Of a stretch of DNA of 64,000 nt, positions 1 to 12,500 are shown in pieces. The notes under the pieces are model-generated. The model was not told the DNA's origin. It was given only the letters and a program-made list of their open reading frames with translations, and searched no databases. This stretch comes from Impatiens glandulifera (taxonomy: Eukaryota > Streptophyta > Magnoliopsida > Ericales > Balsaminaceae): positions 1 through 64,000 of the forward strand of contig NW_025919514.1 in NCBI RefSeq assembly GCF_907164915.1. The letters are read 5' to 3'. Numbering within the stretch: position 1 is the first letter of the stretch; each line of letters starts with the position of its first letter. A program made the translations under genes and the position numbers.

Positions 1-93
1 TTACATGAAAGCATAAAAACAACTTTTGTTTCCATCATAGCAGCTTGCATGTAAAAAAATATTGGAGAAGGCCAACTCAAGAAAGGGATAAAG

Positions 94-215
94 GAAGTTT
101 CACTTTTATTATAACAAGATGTTTTTGAAAATGAAGGACAACAGCACGCTGAGTGAAGTTTCAGTATTATTATAACAAGATGTTTTTGAAAATGAAGGAC
201 AATAACACGCTGAGT
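94..215. repeat. 61-bp tandem duplication
   Basis: Two adjacent copies of a 61-bp unit (94-154 and 155-215) differ at only a few positions. Both contain the run ataacaagatgtttttgaaa. The duplication lies in non-coding DNA 3' of the TPR gene exons seen in this window. I see no coding potential and no transposon ends here. Confidence 0.8.
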
Positions 216-718
216 GCAAATATTCACGAAGGACAAAGTATCTTATACCATTCTAGGACAGATAATCTGAAACTAGCTTGATACATATCAAAAGAAAAAG
301 GAAATGTGATCAATTCAAACTAATACAAGCAAAATGACAAAACATTATTACCATGCACAAAGTGTCAAGATGTAATAAGCTGCAAATATGCAGCAATTGG
401 GATATTCAATCCCTTAATTGGATGGATTCCATGAAATTCTCCTCTCTATCTTGATTTACTTCTTTTTTCCCCTGTTATTAATCTTCTATATAAACTACAT
501 AAAGCAGTGTAATGTTAACTCATGGAAATAGAGCAGATGTCTTTCTAATCTCTGTTCATTTCACAAAGAAATCACTAACCCTTACAGTTTTTCATTTCCT
601 AGTATTAAAGTTTTGGTAAGTATGACAAATATCTCAAATAGTTTAAATATGCTTTCATTTGAGTAAGAAAACATCTTTAGACATTTATTATGTCACAACC
701 AGTTGATTGAAGACAAAC

Positions 719-3700
719 CTCATCTGGCTTCTTAGCAGCAAGAAGTGCATTTGTTAGACCACGTAGGACATCAAAATTAACTCTGCTGGATACCTGACAG
801 AATGAGAATGAGGTATTGGTCATAACAATAAACGATTGTCAACAAAGAAGATGACCAACATTAGTAGAAGTAAAAACTACGAATTTCATGCTCCAATTTC
901 TATTTCAATAAAATAATTCCAACACATCTGAAGATTACCACTGATTTGCCTCCAATTAATCAAAGTTGACTTTACTGGAGGACTAATTAGGTTAACCAAT
1001 GTCAACACAGACTTCATGAAATTGAGCTCAAGTAGTTAGTAAAAGGCTTGAGTTGGTTTAGGTCCATCTTAAGTTTATGTCTGCTGATATGTTCTCTTAA
1101 AACTTAACAGTCAAAAGTCTGTCAAATTATTCTAATGCAAAAAAGTGATAGAACTAAACAACCCTTGATGAATGTTACTAATGTGTGATACTTAGAATTA
1201 GCAACTTGGATCCCCAGTATTTCAATGCACAGACCATTGAAGACTTCCTATAAGCAGCAACACTCCCTTCATAATCTTTCAATGCATACTTCACTTCTCC
1301 AAGCAAGCGATAATCTCAGGATCATTTGATTTCTTCTGCAGATCATAAGTAATTCACAATCAATACACAAGAGATAATCTCTTTGCACTCATGTCCCTAT
1401 ATATTAGATCAGAAGTAACCTCACAAAGATCCTCCAGTAAAGCAGCAGCCCGTGTATATTCTCCTAATTCTGCCAAGGTTACAGCTGATCCCTGAAAAAG
1501 AAGACAAAGTTACATGTGCGTGTATAAAGAGAAGGGGAATATGTGAGAAGAGCCCCTAATGGAAATGCCTTCTGAATTTTGACATTAAATCAGGAGTAGA
1601 TTACTTTATTCTTACAAATTAATGTGCATATATCAAACCAAAGTGAAAATGAGGGTATGATTCAAGATTAAGAAAGTTCAAGGGCATATTTATGGTCTTT
1701 TTTCAGAGGTAAACTTCAAGATGCTAGAAATGCAAATTACTTATTGAACATTTGCAAGAGAATAGGATCAAAGTCATAGAAAGCATATCACATCTCACCT
1801 CAAGAGCCTCTAGATCTTGTGGATATGCATTAAGTGTTGCCTCATATTTCTGGAGCCTATTCTGCAAGAAGCAACAAGATGATATCTTTACCCAATAGAG
1901 AAAAGAAAGAAAAATAGCCATGATCCAATGTTTAAAAATGGAAATAGAAAGTCCCGGATAAGGTCAAGTAAAAATAACTTTAGTTTTGAAAAGGGAAGTT
2001 CATTAAAACCTACCGTAAACGCAAAAATCGTGTCGAATGCAGAAAGTATAGTATAAATAACTTAAATCAGGAGTTTTAGAAGATTATGAAAATCGGGATT
2101 GAATTATTCTCAGGTGAATCATGGTGCTGATTTTCTTTTTTGAGATTAATTGCTTTACTTTTTGGGAGGGGCCAAAACTTGGTTGAGGATATGATTTTGG
2201 AGATGATTTTTATGGAAATAATTGAGAGTGAAGGGATGATTGATTTGATTTGAGCTGACTGGCTAAAATGCCCTATTTGGGACTGTCTCTCCAGTTTGAG
2301 CCCCCTGTGTGATGGAGGACATCATGCGAACAATGATTGAATCAGATTTTTGGAGGGTTTTATCTAGGGTGGTTATTGATTTTCTTAGTACAATTCTGGA
2401 CTTCACAGTGGATATCAAGAAAATCATTTTCAGGGAGATTTCTAAAAAAGCGAAATTGAGTTCATGAGACAATATTTGAATTTCCATTTTTTTCTTGATT
2501 ATATTCTTTGTTAAAAGTTTTTATCATTAGGAGTATCTTTACCTATTGCGAGAAAGTGTTTTTTTATCCTTTTTTTTTCTTTTTTATTTTCTGTTCAGTT
2601 TTGGATCCTTGCTTGTATGGGTTGAATTACATGCTTTGACATTTATAGTTGGAATCTAGGGGAATCCATTTATTTAGCTTTTCCATAAAACCACCTATTT
2701 GGGTGTGATGCAAAGAGAGTCCTTGTCAAATCAGATTACAGTTACATTAGAGTTTGGAGCCTGGAAAGCTAATGCTTGTTGGGTATTTTGATGCAAACAA
2801 ATATGATATGTCTAAACAGATAGATTGGTTGACGTCTATTCCAGGTACGGAATATGATTCTATAACCAGAATTCTTTCTTTATTTTTTTGCCAAATGGGT
2901 CAATGGTAGTTAAGGCAACGTCAACCACGAGTCTTTGTCAAATCATGTAAGAGTTACATGAAGGATAGAGTTTGATTAAACAAAAATATTCCAAGTTCAA
3001 GAAACAAGACATATAAGCTGCAAAATGATCTCAGTGGCCTGATAGCTTCACTATAACATTTTAACCTTGGAAGTTTGGTAAACACAAAAATAGTTCAAGG
3101 CATAAGCTTTTATGAATAGTTGTACAACTTGTACCTCTAAACTTGTTTTCTCTTGTTCGGTTAATTTACTGCCCAAAACAGGGGCCTCTTCACCGGGGTC
3201 ATTACTGCAATAGCAAATAATAAATTATTCATGTTCATTAACATACACCAACAAAAATTGTTGAACCCTAACCCTGGATTCACATAGAAGGAGTACATGC
3301 CACGTAAACAAAATATACCTGCCAGAAGGAAGAAAATCTCCAAGGGCAAAAACCAACCCAAAGACTACAACTGCAACACCTACTCCAATCTATTTAGTGT
3401 CAAACACTTGATCAGTATCTTAGGACAAGCAAAGAGTCATAACACTCAGATGGAGGTAGTTTTTATTACTTTGGTGCCAAGTCCAATTGTACCAGTTTTT
3501 GACTTTGGTTCCATGGTTGCATCATAATCAATTGCTCCAAATTCTTTGCTTCCCTCATTCCTTTTCTTCTCAATTGCAGCCCTGAGAAGTGTGAAGTAAC
3601 AGAAATACCAATAAAATCAGATGCGCAAGCACAAATAAAAGGAAGTTATTTGGCATTGAAGGAAGAACAAATGAATTAATGGTTTCATAAAAAAATTTAA

Positions 3701-5626
3701 AGTGAGAATCTAACATTGATCCACAGTAAACGAGAAAGTCACATTCATCGTGGAGAAAAACAATCCATACAATTTGAAATCAATGGTTTCGTAATTGACT
3801 TGTCAAAAGACAATCAACGGTTTCTTGGCCCAAAAATGTCCAATGACCACCTCAGTGGCAATACTGGAATTATGAGTGTGATAAGTGACACCATCTTGAA
3901 CCACAACTAACACGGAAAGTTCGCTCTATACTTTATTCTTATCTAACATAGAGATCTCATATACACTAACATCCATACATTGGTTGTTGCTCAGTCACTA
4001 ATTCACCACCTAAAAAGGAAACCTTTTCTCAAAGAACTAACAAAACAAGAAAGATACTGCTCCAAATAATAAGTTTCTGCTAACTAAAATCAACAATCTA
4101 ATGAATCCCAAGACCAAATAAAACACCACCTTTTAACTGCTTCCAGCTTCTCTTCAAACTGAATCTCAGAGTTACTCAAACTTCCACTGTTCTGAAACTT
4201 AAACCAGGTGCCTCTACAGTGTAATGTACAATAAGGTAATGCCTTAAAAATAACTAACAAATACTTGAGAACTACATGATAAAGCAGAGTAAAAAAAATA
4301 CAGCCCAGAGTAGACATATATAAATGAGAACAATGCCATTTTCTAATCTTTAACTTATGTACCATATTCTGAAACCTAATTAGCAAGGTACATCAAAAGA
4401 TGACAAATTGTCATACTGTCTGATAGATTTACCAATGGATGCTCGTGGGAAGCATCAGGATTCTTCATCAAATACAATGCTCTATGGGATACCATTAAAG
4501 GAGCAGACGACTCTTTACTGAGAAAGACACTATATAATGAAATACATCACTTACCACCTGTTACAGAACTGGATTGTTTATTAGCGGGATTCCTGCATCA
4601 GTTATATCGAAAAAGATAAGTTATATAGAATGCCCGTGCAAGCTAAATTCCATTTAACCCTATAACCTTTTAGGAAAAAACAAAAACAAATGGAGAATAT
4701 GAATGCAAGGGGCTCTCCTTAAAAACACTGGCAAACAAATCTGTAAGATTCGGACATCTGCTTTGGTATTATCAGGTCAAGTCAATTTGAAGAAATAAAA
4801 GGTCTTTCATACTTGAAACTAAAATTTCTATTGAGTTTGCAGCATTCTGAAGTTCAATTAAAGTGGTCAACTATGCATAGACATATGAGTAACTCTTTGG
4901 GTACCTTTTGCCTAAAGCGACATCCTTCTCCACCTTGGGTGTTGAGGATGTAAATTTGTCTTTCTGAGTGTTGAAAATGGGAACATGAGAGAGGCACATG
5001 AACTCAAACATCAGCAATTTCACAAGAAGGTGGTAACAAATAAGTAGGAAGGAAAGCAATAATGTTTCAGAAAGTTTGGAAGATTCAAAAGGAAAGTATT
5101 TTCCTATCTAGCACCAAATCTAGCAAATCATTTATAGTACTATATCATTCCATATGTATAATATACTAGTGCGATGTATAAACATTCCTCTAAGAAACAG
5201 TATCTTTCAAAAGGTAACAACTTATGTTTGCTTCTCAAATTCATGATCCTTTTTGTCAACATGAATATGAGAAAGGAATACTAAAATGATTATATTTTAT
5301 ATCAACTATACAGACGCAATTGGTATTTACACCTTTTTGTTGTAGGCCTTGTCTGTGGTAGGCGAAGGACCGAAACCGCGCGTCGGCTTTGAGTTAGTGC
5401 AGTAGACTTGAAATAGGGAAATGTTAGGGCGGGGAGATGGTACAAGAAGATGTTGATGACGCCCACGAACAAGGAGCTGCTTACTAAACGAATGGCACAT
5501 AAGCAGCCGCAAATCCAAGCTCACTGTATGATTGAAACTGTACGTGTTTGTTGGCGCCGTCGTCAACATGATTTTGGTTGGGAATTGGTGCTCAAAGTGG
5601 CAATGGTGTTGGCCCGTCGGCGGCAA
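719..5626 (-). pseudogene. Chloroplast TPR-repeat protein gene, 3' end outside window, one frameshift
   Basis: Ten minus-strand exons can be read: 5333-5626, 4555-4592, 4130-4191, 3470-3581, 3319-3389, 3135-3204, 1799-1861, 1420-1491, 1235-1335 and 719-793. Exon 1 begins with a Ser/Thr-rich, transit-peptide-like stretch; the second Met (near 5569) may be the real start. Exon 5 encodes a hydrophobic helix (VAVVVFGLVFALGDFLP). Later exons carry TPR helices (NRLQKYEATL, AVTLAELGEYTRAA, LLGEVKYALKDYEG, LRGLTNALLAAKKPDE). The layout matches plant plastid TPR proteins with one membrane helix and C-terminal TPRs, which act as protein-interaction scaffolds. The exon at 1235-1335 is 101 nt where phase requires 102, so one base is missing near 1309-1313. 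The junctions of exons 1-3 do not phase cleanly in my model. The last exons would lie left of base 1. It could be a pseudogene, or a real gene with a sequence error. Confidence 0.75.
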
Positions 5627-5974
5627 GTCGGCAACTGTAAATCAGAAGACCATTGTTATCGGAAATGTATGGGAGAACCAAATTTCAGTTTCGCAGGATT
5701 TTTTGTTTCATAAGATTAATATTGGGAATGACAACATTTAATGAAAAAACAATTCATTTTCTTTTTTAAGAAATGTTTCTTCTTCTTTTTTTTTTCTTTC
5801 TAAAATCACAATCTTTTATTATAACAAAATAAATTAAATAAAATCTAACTTACCAACCATATCAAGATAGTACAATAGAAATATTATTTTAGAAAATTAA
5901 CTCAATAGTCATTTCAATTTAAAATATTTTTAAACAAAATTTATAAGTTTTTTTTAATCAAATTACTATAATGA
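5627..5974. other. AT-rich spacer upstream of TPR gene
   Basis: This is the presumed promoter side of the minus-strand TPR gene. It is AT-rich and holds T and A runs near 5760-5830. I see no clear TATA box and no coding sequence. Confidence 0.5.
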
Positions 5975-6900
5975 ATTAAGCAAGGTTCTAGATCCAATTA
6001 CGAAAAGAGTATTGAATTTAAACGACGAAGCTGTAATTATTTTGTCAAAAACATTTCAATCACTTGTAGTTGAAGTTAGTGGATATGATAATCTAACTTT
6101 TGATGAGAGAAACTGCAGAAACTATAATTCAGAAGCAAGACGGTTGCGGTTATGAAATGGTGATGCTGAAGCGCTATGTTAGTATTTCTACTGAATGCAA
6201 AATAGATGTTTAAAGTTTTTATGTTTATGATGTGGATGAGGAAAACCGGATAAAGAATTTATTTTGGGCGGATGAAAGATGCATGGTTGTTTGTGAGTAC
6301 TTCTTAGATGTCATCACATTTGACACAACATATTTGACAAACCAATATGATATATATTTTGCTCCTTTTGTTGGGGTTAATCATCATGAACAATCAATTT
6401 TGTTAAGATGTGACTCACTGTCTAGTGAGGATTCAGAGTCATTTATCTAGCTTTTCAAAGCCTGGTTGACATGTATGAACGGACGTACTCCAAAGGCAAT
6501 AATCATTGGTCAATGTCGATCAATGGTCATTGCAATTGAAAAATACTTCCAAACACCCATCATTGTTTTTGTCTTTTCCATAGAATGAAAAAACTCCCTA
6601 CAAAATTGTTTGCACATTCTCAGTATAAAAGTATAAAAAAGACATTGAAGAACATTGTCTATAACTCAATCACAATCGAGCAGTGTGAAGATAATTGACT
6701 GAAAATAATAGATGAGTTTGAGTTGCAAGACAATTATTGTCTGAACTTTTTGCATGTAAAACGTGCTAAATGGATTCTTGTGTATGTTAAATGTCACTTC
6801 TGAGCAGACATGTCCACATCTTAAATAAGTAAATTTATGAATGTTTTTTTTTATGACTTTGTTCATTCTAAAACATTCTTAAAAAATTTGTAGAGCAATA
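5975..6900 (+). pseudogene. FAR1/FRS-type (MULE-derived) protein fossil
   Basis: Plus-strand translation gives broken pieces of the FAR1/FRS family, transcription factors domesticated from Mutator-like transposases. From about 6090 the text reads YDNLTFDERNCRNY, then stops. The open stretch 6232-6450 reads DEENRIKNLFWADERC and VITFDTTYLTNQYD, followed by FAPFVGVNHH, which is the start of the MULE transposase core with its first catalytic Asp. From 6450 it continues past a stop with LFKAWLTCMNGRTPKA. Stops and frameshifts occur throughout and neither start nor C-terminal zinc finger is visible, so it is dead. It is far more decayed than the transposase of the large MULE at 8.3-24.7 kb and belongs to a different sublineage. 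Confidence 0.8.
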
Positions 6901-7603
6901 TGATAAAGCTCTTAAAAGAACATAGAGAATGAAAAAAAAAAAAGATTTCAGTCTTATTATTTGACTATTCCAATCGTGAGTGGGTATTCACTAGAAATAT
7001 AATTTCAGTGTTTATATACTAACGACATTTGTAAGTTATTCCAGAATAAGGTAAAATTGTTGATGTTCTACGACACCTCTATACTTGAAGACGATGTGAC
7101 ATTTTAACGAGTCGAGTTATTAATTTAAAATATTGTATACTTAATTGAAATGGTCATACAATGACATCTTAGTAGAAGGGCCTTAAAATCTTATATGAGT
7201 AATTAATCTGGTATGAATAAAGATTACTCATCAAATATATTATACTTCATTCAGTGTTGAACTTTCTCACTTAAATACATGTATTATTATTAATATTATC
7301 AAATAATTTTACAATTTTAATTTTATGCTAATTATAAAATAAAATGAATTTTAATTTTAAATTCAAAAATAGTTTATTACTTGTTTAAATAAATAAACTT
7401 ATATAATTGATTTTTTTAACCATTACTTTTTTTAATATTATTTATTTATATTTAATTATATATACATATAATTAACTATAATTATTATAAACTAATTTTT
7501 TACTATTTTTATTTTATAAATTTACGAGTTTTCAAATAATCATTCCTTTTAAATCAAATCTTAATTTTATCTATCTTAAATAATAAATAAATATATATTA
7601 TAT

Positions 7604-7671
<68 letters not shown>

Positions 7672-8282
7672 CACTAGAACAAATTATCCATCTATTTGCG
7701 AGTGTAAACTGACCGTGTTTTGTTTGTAAAATTTATCACTTTCAACACATGTATTATGACTAATATCATCAAAATTTTTTATAATTTTATAAAATTATTT
7801 CAATTTTAATTTTATACTAACTATAAATTTATAAATTCAAAAATATTTATTACTTGTTTAAATAAATAAACTTATATAATTGTTTTTATTAACTATTACT
7901 TCTTTTAATATTATTTAATTATATATACATATAATTAATTATAATTAATTTTAATAAACCTCTTACTATTTATTTATTTTTTACAATTTGATGAGTTTGC
8001 AAATAATTTTTAATTTAAATAAATTCTAACTTCAATATATTTAACTACAAACCATCTAAGTTCTCTCACCCACCGCACAAATTGAGGAGAATGAAATATT
8101 GTAGATCTAATTGAAGTGGATGTATCCAAAATCATATTCTCAAATATTGGTAGAAGCATTTTAAAAATCTAATGTGACTAAAGATTACCCATCAAATATA
8201 TATTACTACAATATAAAAAAAATTATTAATTTTGTAGTAAGAATATAACTTAATATAACATTTAAAATTATTAATGTTTTGT
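6901..8282. repeat. AT-rich spacer with diverged ~500-bp-offset duplication
   Basis: The spacer is very AT-rich and has no coding sequence. A block at about 7205-7480 recurs diverged at about 7730-7960, sharing runs such as ttacttgtttaaataaataa and ttatatatacatataattaa. A third short piece (aaagattacccatcaaatat) lies near 8180 and matches 7220. The copies are in the same orientation and flank the TA microsatellite. Confidence 0.7.
7603..7668. repeat. (TA)n microsatellite
   Basis: A run of about 33 TA dinucleotides, nearly uninterrupted, between the two diverged copies of the AT-rich duplication. The length is probably polymorphic and may be misassembled. Confidence 0.95.
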
Positions 8283-8860
8283 GTGCAATTCAGATCTCTG
8301 CTACCGATTGGCGTGTTCCCCCTGTGGCGGACCAATCAGATTGCAGCATTATTATTTTAATAATAAATCAATCTGGGTAGGAGACGGAGGGAGGGAGAAT
8401 CCGGAATCCGGGTTTCGTCCCGGGTTCACACCAGACGCCGTTAACGGCAAGCGCCTGTTAACGCAGGAAATTATATAATATTCATATGATACCCAGATAA
8501 GATATCTTCGCTCAGGGCACCGTGTCAGAGGGAAGGGTGAGATGCGATGGGAGCGAAGATCTACACGCCCGTTGCCATGACCCTCATGTAAACCCCCCAT
8601 ACCCACCCATGAGAAGACCGCCTGCCGTTCATGAAAATACACTTACACGTCTATGTAAAGACCAAAAATGACAGGGATATTATATTTACGTTTATTAAAT
8701 ATTAATTTAATATTGAAAATCGAATGCAGCGATATAATATTCGCTTCAATTAATTCAATCTTTTTTTTTCATTTAATTTTTTTGGCCTTCAGACACTCAG
8801 GAGCGAAGATATATTTGCTTCAATTAATTTAATTAAAACCTCATGTAAATCCCCCAACCC
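8283..8860 (+). repeat. Left terminal inverted repeat of the MULE
   Basis: This is the left TIR, more GC-rich than its AT-rich flank. It aligns to the reverse complement of 24120-24698 with scattered substitutions and small indels. Beyond about 8860 the similarity continues into subterminal repeat units, so the inner border is arbitrary. It contains the motif GATATCTTCGCTC and a second gcgaagat motif typical of the element. Confidence 0.9.
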
Positions 8861-9420
8861 ACCCATGAGAAGACCGCCTGCCTGCCATGGAAAGACAATT
8901 ACCGTCTATGTGAATACCAAAATGACATGGATTTATATTTCCGATTATATTAATATAATTCAATTAATTGAAGATGACATGCATCAATCCGAACAAATCT
9001 TCGCCTCAATTACTTGGCTAATTTATTTTATTAATTTTTTATTTCCGTTTATTAATAAATGTTAATTCAATTAATTTGAAATGACAATCAGTAAACGACC
9101 AAAATATTCGCTTTAATTTTGTTTTTCGAGTAGACGATTGAAAGCGAAGATTTTCTTCTTTTCAAATATTTTTAGCCTGACGTTCATGTAAACCACCTCC
9201 CCCCCATGAGAAGCCAACTTGCCTGTCATGTAAATTCAGCTTACCCGTGCATTTACATTCCGCGAATAAATCTTCGCTTCGATGAATAGTTTTTATTTTC
9301 AATTTATTTTTATAATTTTTTTAAGAAGTTACGATATCGAACGAATATTTATTCGCTTCCATGACTAGTGATATAATTTCAATTTCCCGCTACAAGCCGA
9401 CTCTCCCTCAATTTCATTTC
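8860..9420. repeat. Left subterminal repeat units
   Basis: Degenerate copies of a unit that also occurs four times in the right arm: acccacccatgagaagaccg, then a stretch ending in gtctatgtgaataccaaaatg, then an AT-rich stretch ending in a gcgaa(g/t)at motif. Units start near 8845 and 9180. No coding sequence. MULE transposases are known to bind subterminal sequence, so these may be binding sites (inference). Confidence 0.7.
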
Positions 9421-9525
9421 ATAAGCAACTGTTCATATTCTTCTCTCTCTATCTCCCGGCGATAATCCAAACCCTGAACGTCGAAACCCTAGATATTTCG
9501 TTTATAGTACAAGGATTTTCTGAAC

Positions 9526-12500
9526 ATGTCGGGGAACCAAAGCAACAACATGGAAGTGGATCCCATCGACTCCCGAGAGGTCGTCTTGCAAGTTTGTAGG
9601 AGCATAACGAAAACGAAACTGCCCCCACTCCGGCATCCAACGTCAATCCCAGTAATAAACCAGAGAGGTATGTTAATCTTATTGTGTTTATACTAATTTA
9701 CACATGTTTATTCAATTTATTTCGTATAATACTGATTATGCTATCCCACCAAAATTAATGACTTCGAAGTTTAATACCTTTACTATGAAAGGAAGAGGAA
9801 GAGAAATCCGAAGACGAATACTAAGTCGTCATCGACTGCTGAATCAGTTTCCACAGTTGCTGTCGAAGCTACTGATGTTGCTGCAGGTACTGATGAGATT
9901 TTACCACCACCTTTTTCCCCCTAAAAAAAAACCAATGTTATTCTACCTCCACTCCCAACAGTCGATGAAGAGTTACCAGAACACCCCCAGAAAACCACTA
10001 ATATTTCTCCGTCTACTACCCCATTCGATGAAGAGTTTCCACCATCTCCCCAAAAAACCAAACCCTCAAGACACGTAAACTGACATTTCTAACCAGATCA
10101 TCACCTCATGGCCTCGCTCAACTCATTCCTAAATTGAGCGTAGAACAGAGGGAAGCCGTGAAGGAAATCGGGTTTGGTTCTCTTCTTACAATGGGCGTCT
10201 CAAGTGCCTGGCTCATTTTTCCAGACACGTAATCCAATGTTTTGACCCGGATAAGAGTTCTCTGGTATTGTCCAACGGTGATGAGATCCGTATTGATGAA
10301 GATCTCGTACAGCTCGTGATGAACCTCCCTAGAGGGGCAATGAACGTAGTCGAGTCCGTTGGGTTGGACAAGACTAAGGACCCTGATATTTTAATTTCTT
10401 GAGGGATTGGAAGACCAGATGGACCGGGAAGACTCAAAAGCTCCCGAAACACTTTCTATGATCCCCAAGATATTAAGTAACACAAGTGCAGACAACGATT
10501 TCAAAATAGACTTCGTTGTCTTTGTTGTCTCAAATTTTTTATGTCCAGTTCAAAATTCACGAGCCAGGTAAACATGTATTCAAACCTATTATATATCTAA
10601 TTGTATTTGTGAATACTGACAAATGTATTTTTTTCATTTCAGGTTCAAAATTCTCAAATCCTTAATGGAGGTTGATAACATAAAGGAACTGAACTGGTGC
10701 CACTTTACACTACAACGATGGTTGACAGTGTAAGAAGTTGGAAAGAAAAAGCAAGTAAAGATAAAAATCATATTTCGATGGACCTATAACCCTTTTATCG
10801 GTAAGTATTGTTGCCTCTCTTATATATGATTTATAGATATGTAATATTTTCTAACATGTTTCCCATTCCTTTTACTCCAGATTTGCTACCTAGATGGTGT
10901 TTTTGTGGAAGGTGAACGTATCCCCTACGAAAGAAAATTTCCAATCATCTCTTGTTGGGATGACGTCACCGTGTTAGTGTTTACCAACTTAGAAGTTCGT
11001 GCCGGTGGTTTTGGGCTGGGCAGGGCAAGGGCGCGCCTAGACAGTTTAAACAACCCGAGAATCCCAATTGACTCGGTTGAAGTAAAAGAAGACGATAATG
11101 AGGTATGTGGAAACAATAAATTGACTCCCATTGTTCTTTATTATCCTGTTTTCAAGATTAATGAAATTTGTTTTTCATAATGTACAGATGTTGACATCCA
11201 AAATCCTGCAAACTTTTAAAGATACAGCCCAACAGCTGAATTACCTATCAGGGGAGTTGGAGAAACGCAACATCGATCCGAAGCCCTTTTTGAGGCCGTT
11301 TCCTGAACCTCAGAGAGTCTGAAGGGTTTCATGAAACACTTGAAGGTGGTGAACGATGGTGCGGTTTCATGTAGGTGTGGAAGATCCTACAAGGGAGGCA
11401 CTTGGGGACACTTTACAGTGGTGCGGGCTTGAAAATCAATAGTCCCCCGGGTTGATTACACATGTGAGACTGCAGTGGAGGACCATGTAGACAATCCACC
11501 AGCACTGGCTGAACTGATGATTTTGAGGATGCAGTGATGTCAAATCAAGAAATCCATCAGATCACGTTGAACAGAATGATCTCGATGTTGCCGTTCTGCC
11601 CAATGAAGCTCCGTCCACCCCTGTTCAACCGAAATATGTTGAGGATGTAGGTCAGGACATTGAAGATGAATCACTCCTTCTTGAACAGGAAGATGTAGAG
11701 GCTGTATTTCAGCACAGTCAAGCCAAGTCACCCCCTCCTCGGCAGGACGAACATGAGGATTCATTTCTGCCCAACAAAGATGACTCACCCAGTGTTTGAA
11801 CCAACTGATCATGAGGGTGAAGGGAAGGAACCGGATGGGCACACAAAAGTGCAGACAACCACTGTTGAAGACGATGATCAGGGTGAAGGGAAGGAACAGG
11901 TTGATGAACCAAATCTCCGCATGTTGAACCAAATGATCAGGGTGCAGGGGAAGGAAATGTTGAGGAACCCCAAGCTCAGTCTGTTGCACCAAGTGATCAG
12001 GGGGAAGGCAAGCAACAAGTTGAGGAACCCAAATCTCAGCATTTTGAACCAAATGATCATGGTGCAGGGAAGAAAATGTTGAGGAACCCTAAGCTCAGTC
12101 TGTGCACCAAGTGATCAGGGTGAAGGCAAGCAACAGGTTGAGGCTTCTAAGGCCGTTGAATCTTCTGAAGATGAAGATGAAGGTGATGGGGGGGGACGCA
12201 TCAACATTAAGAATATCCTAAGAGGAAGTCTCAAAAATTCATGTGCACCTTCGATCCCCTTACCATGCAACAGGTTGCGGATATGTTGGACCACAAAATA
12301 ACCAACAAGGAACAGATATTAGCCGATTTGTGTTGATGAAGACCTGCCTCCATTGTAAGTTAGTTCGCATGTGTTTAGAAATTTGAAAAATGAAATTAGT
12401 TAGTTCTGGTCTTCTAAATGAATGTATTTTGCAGTGACGTTCTGTACGAAGGTGCACCTGGTAATATCAACCCGTCAATTACTTCGTTCAATGAAATGGG

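Noticed and set aside
11540..12060. 170-codon minus-strand open frame
   Set aside because: Shadow of the acidic repeat region of the plus-strand ULP1-like gene.
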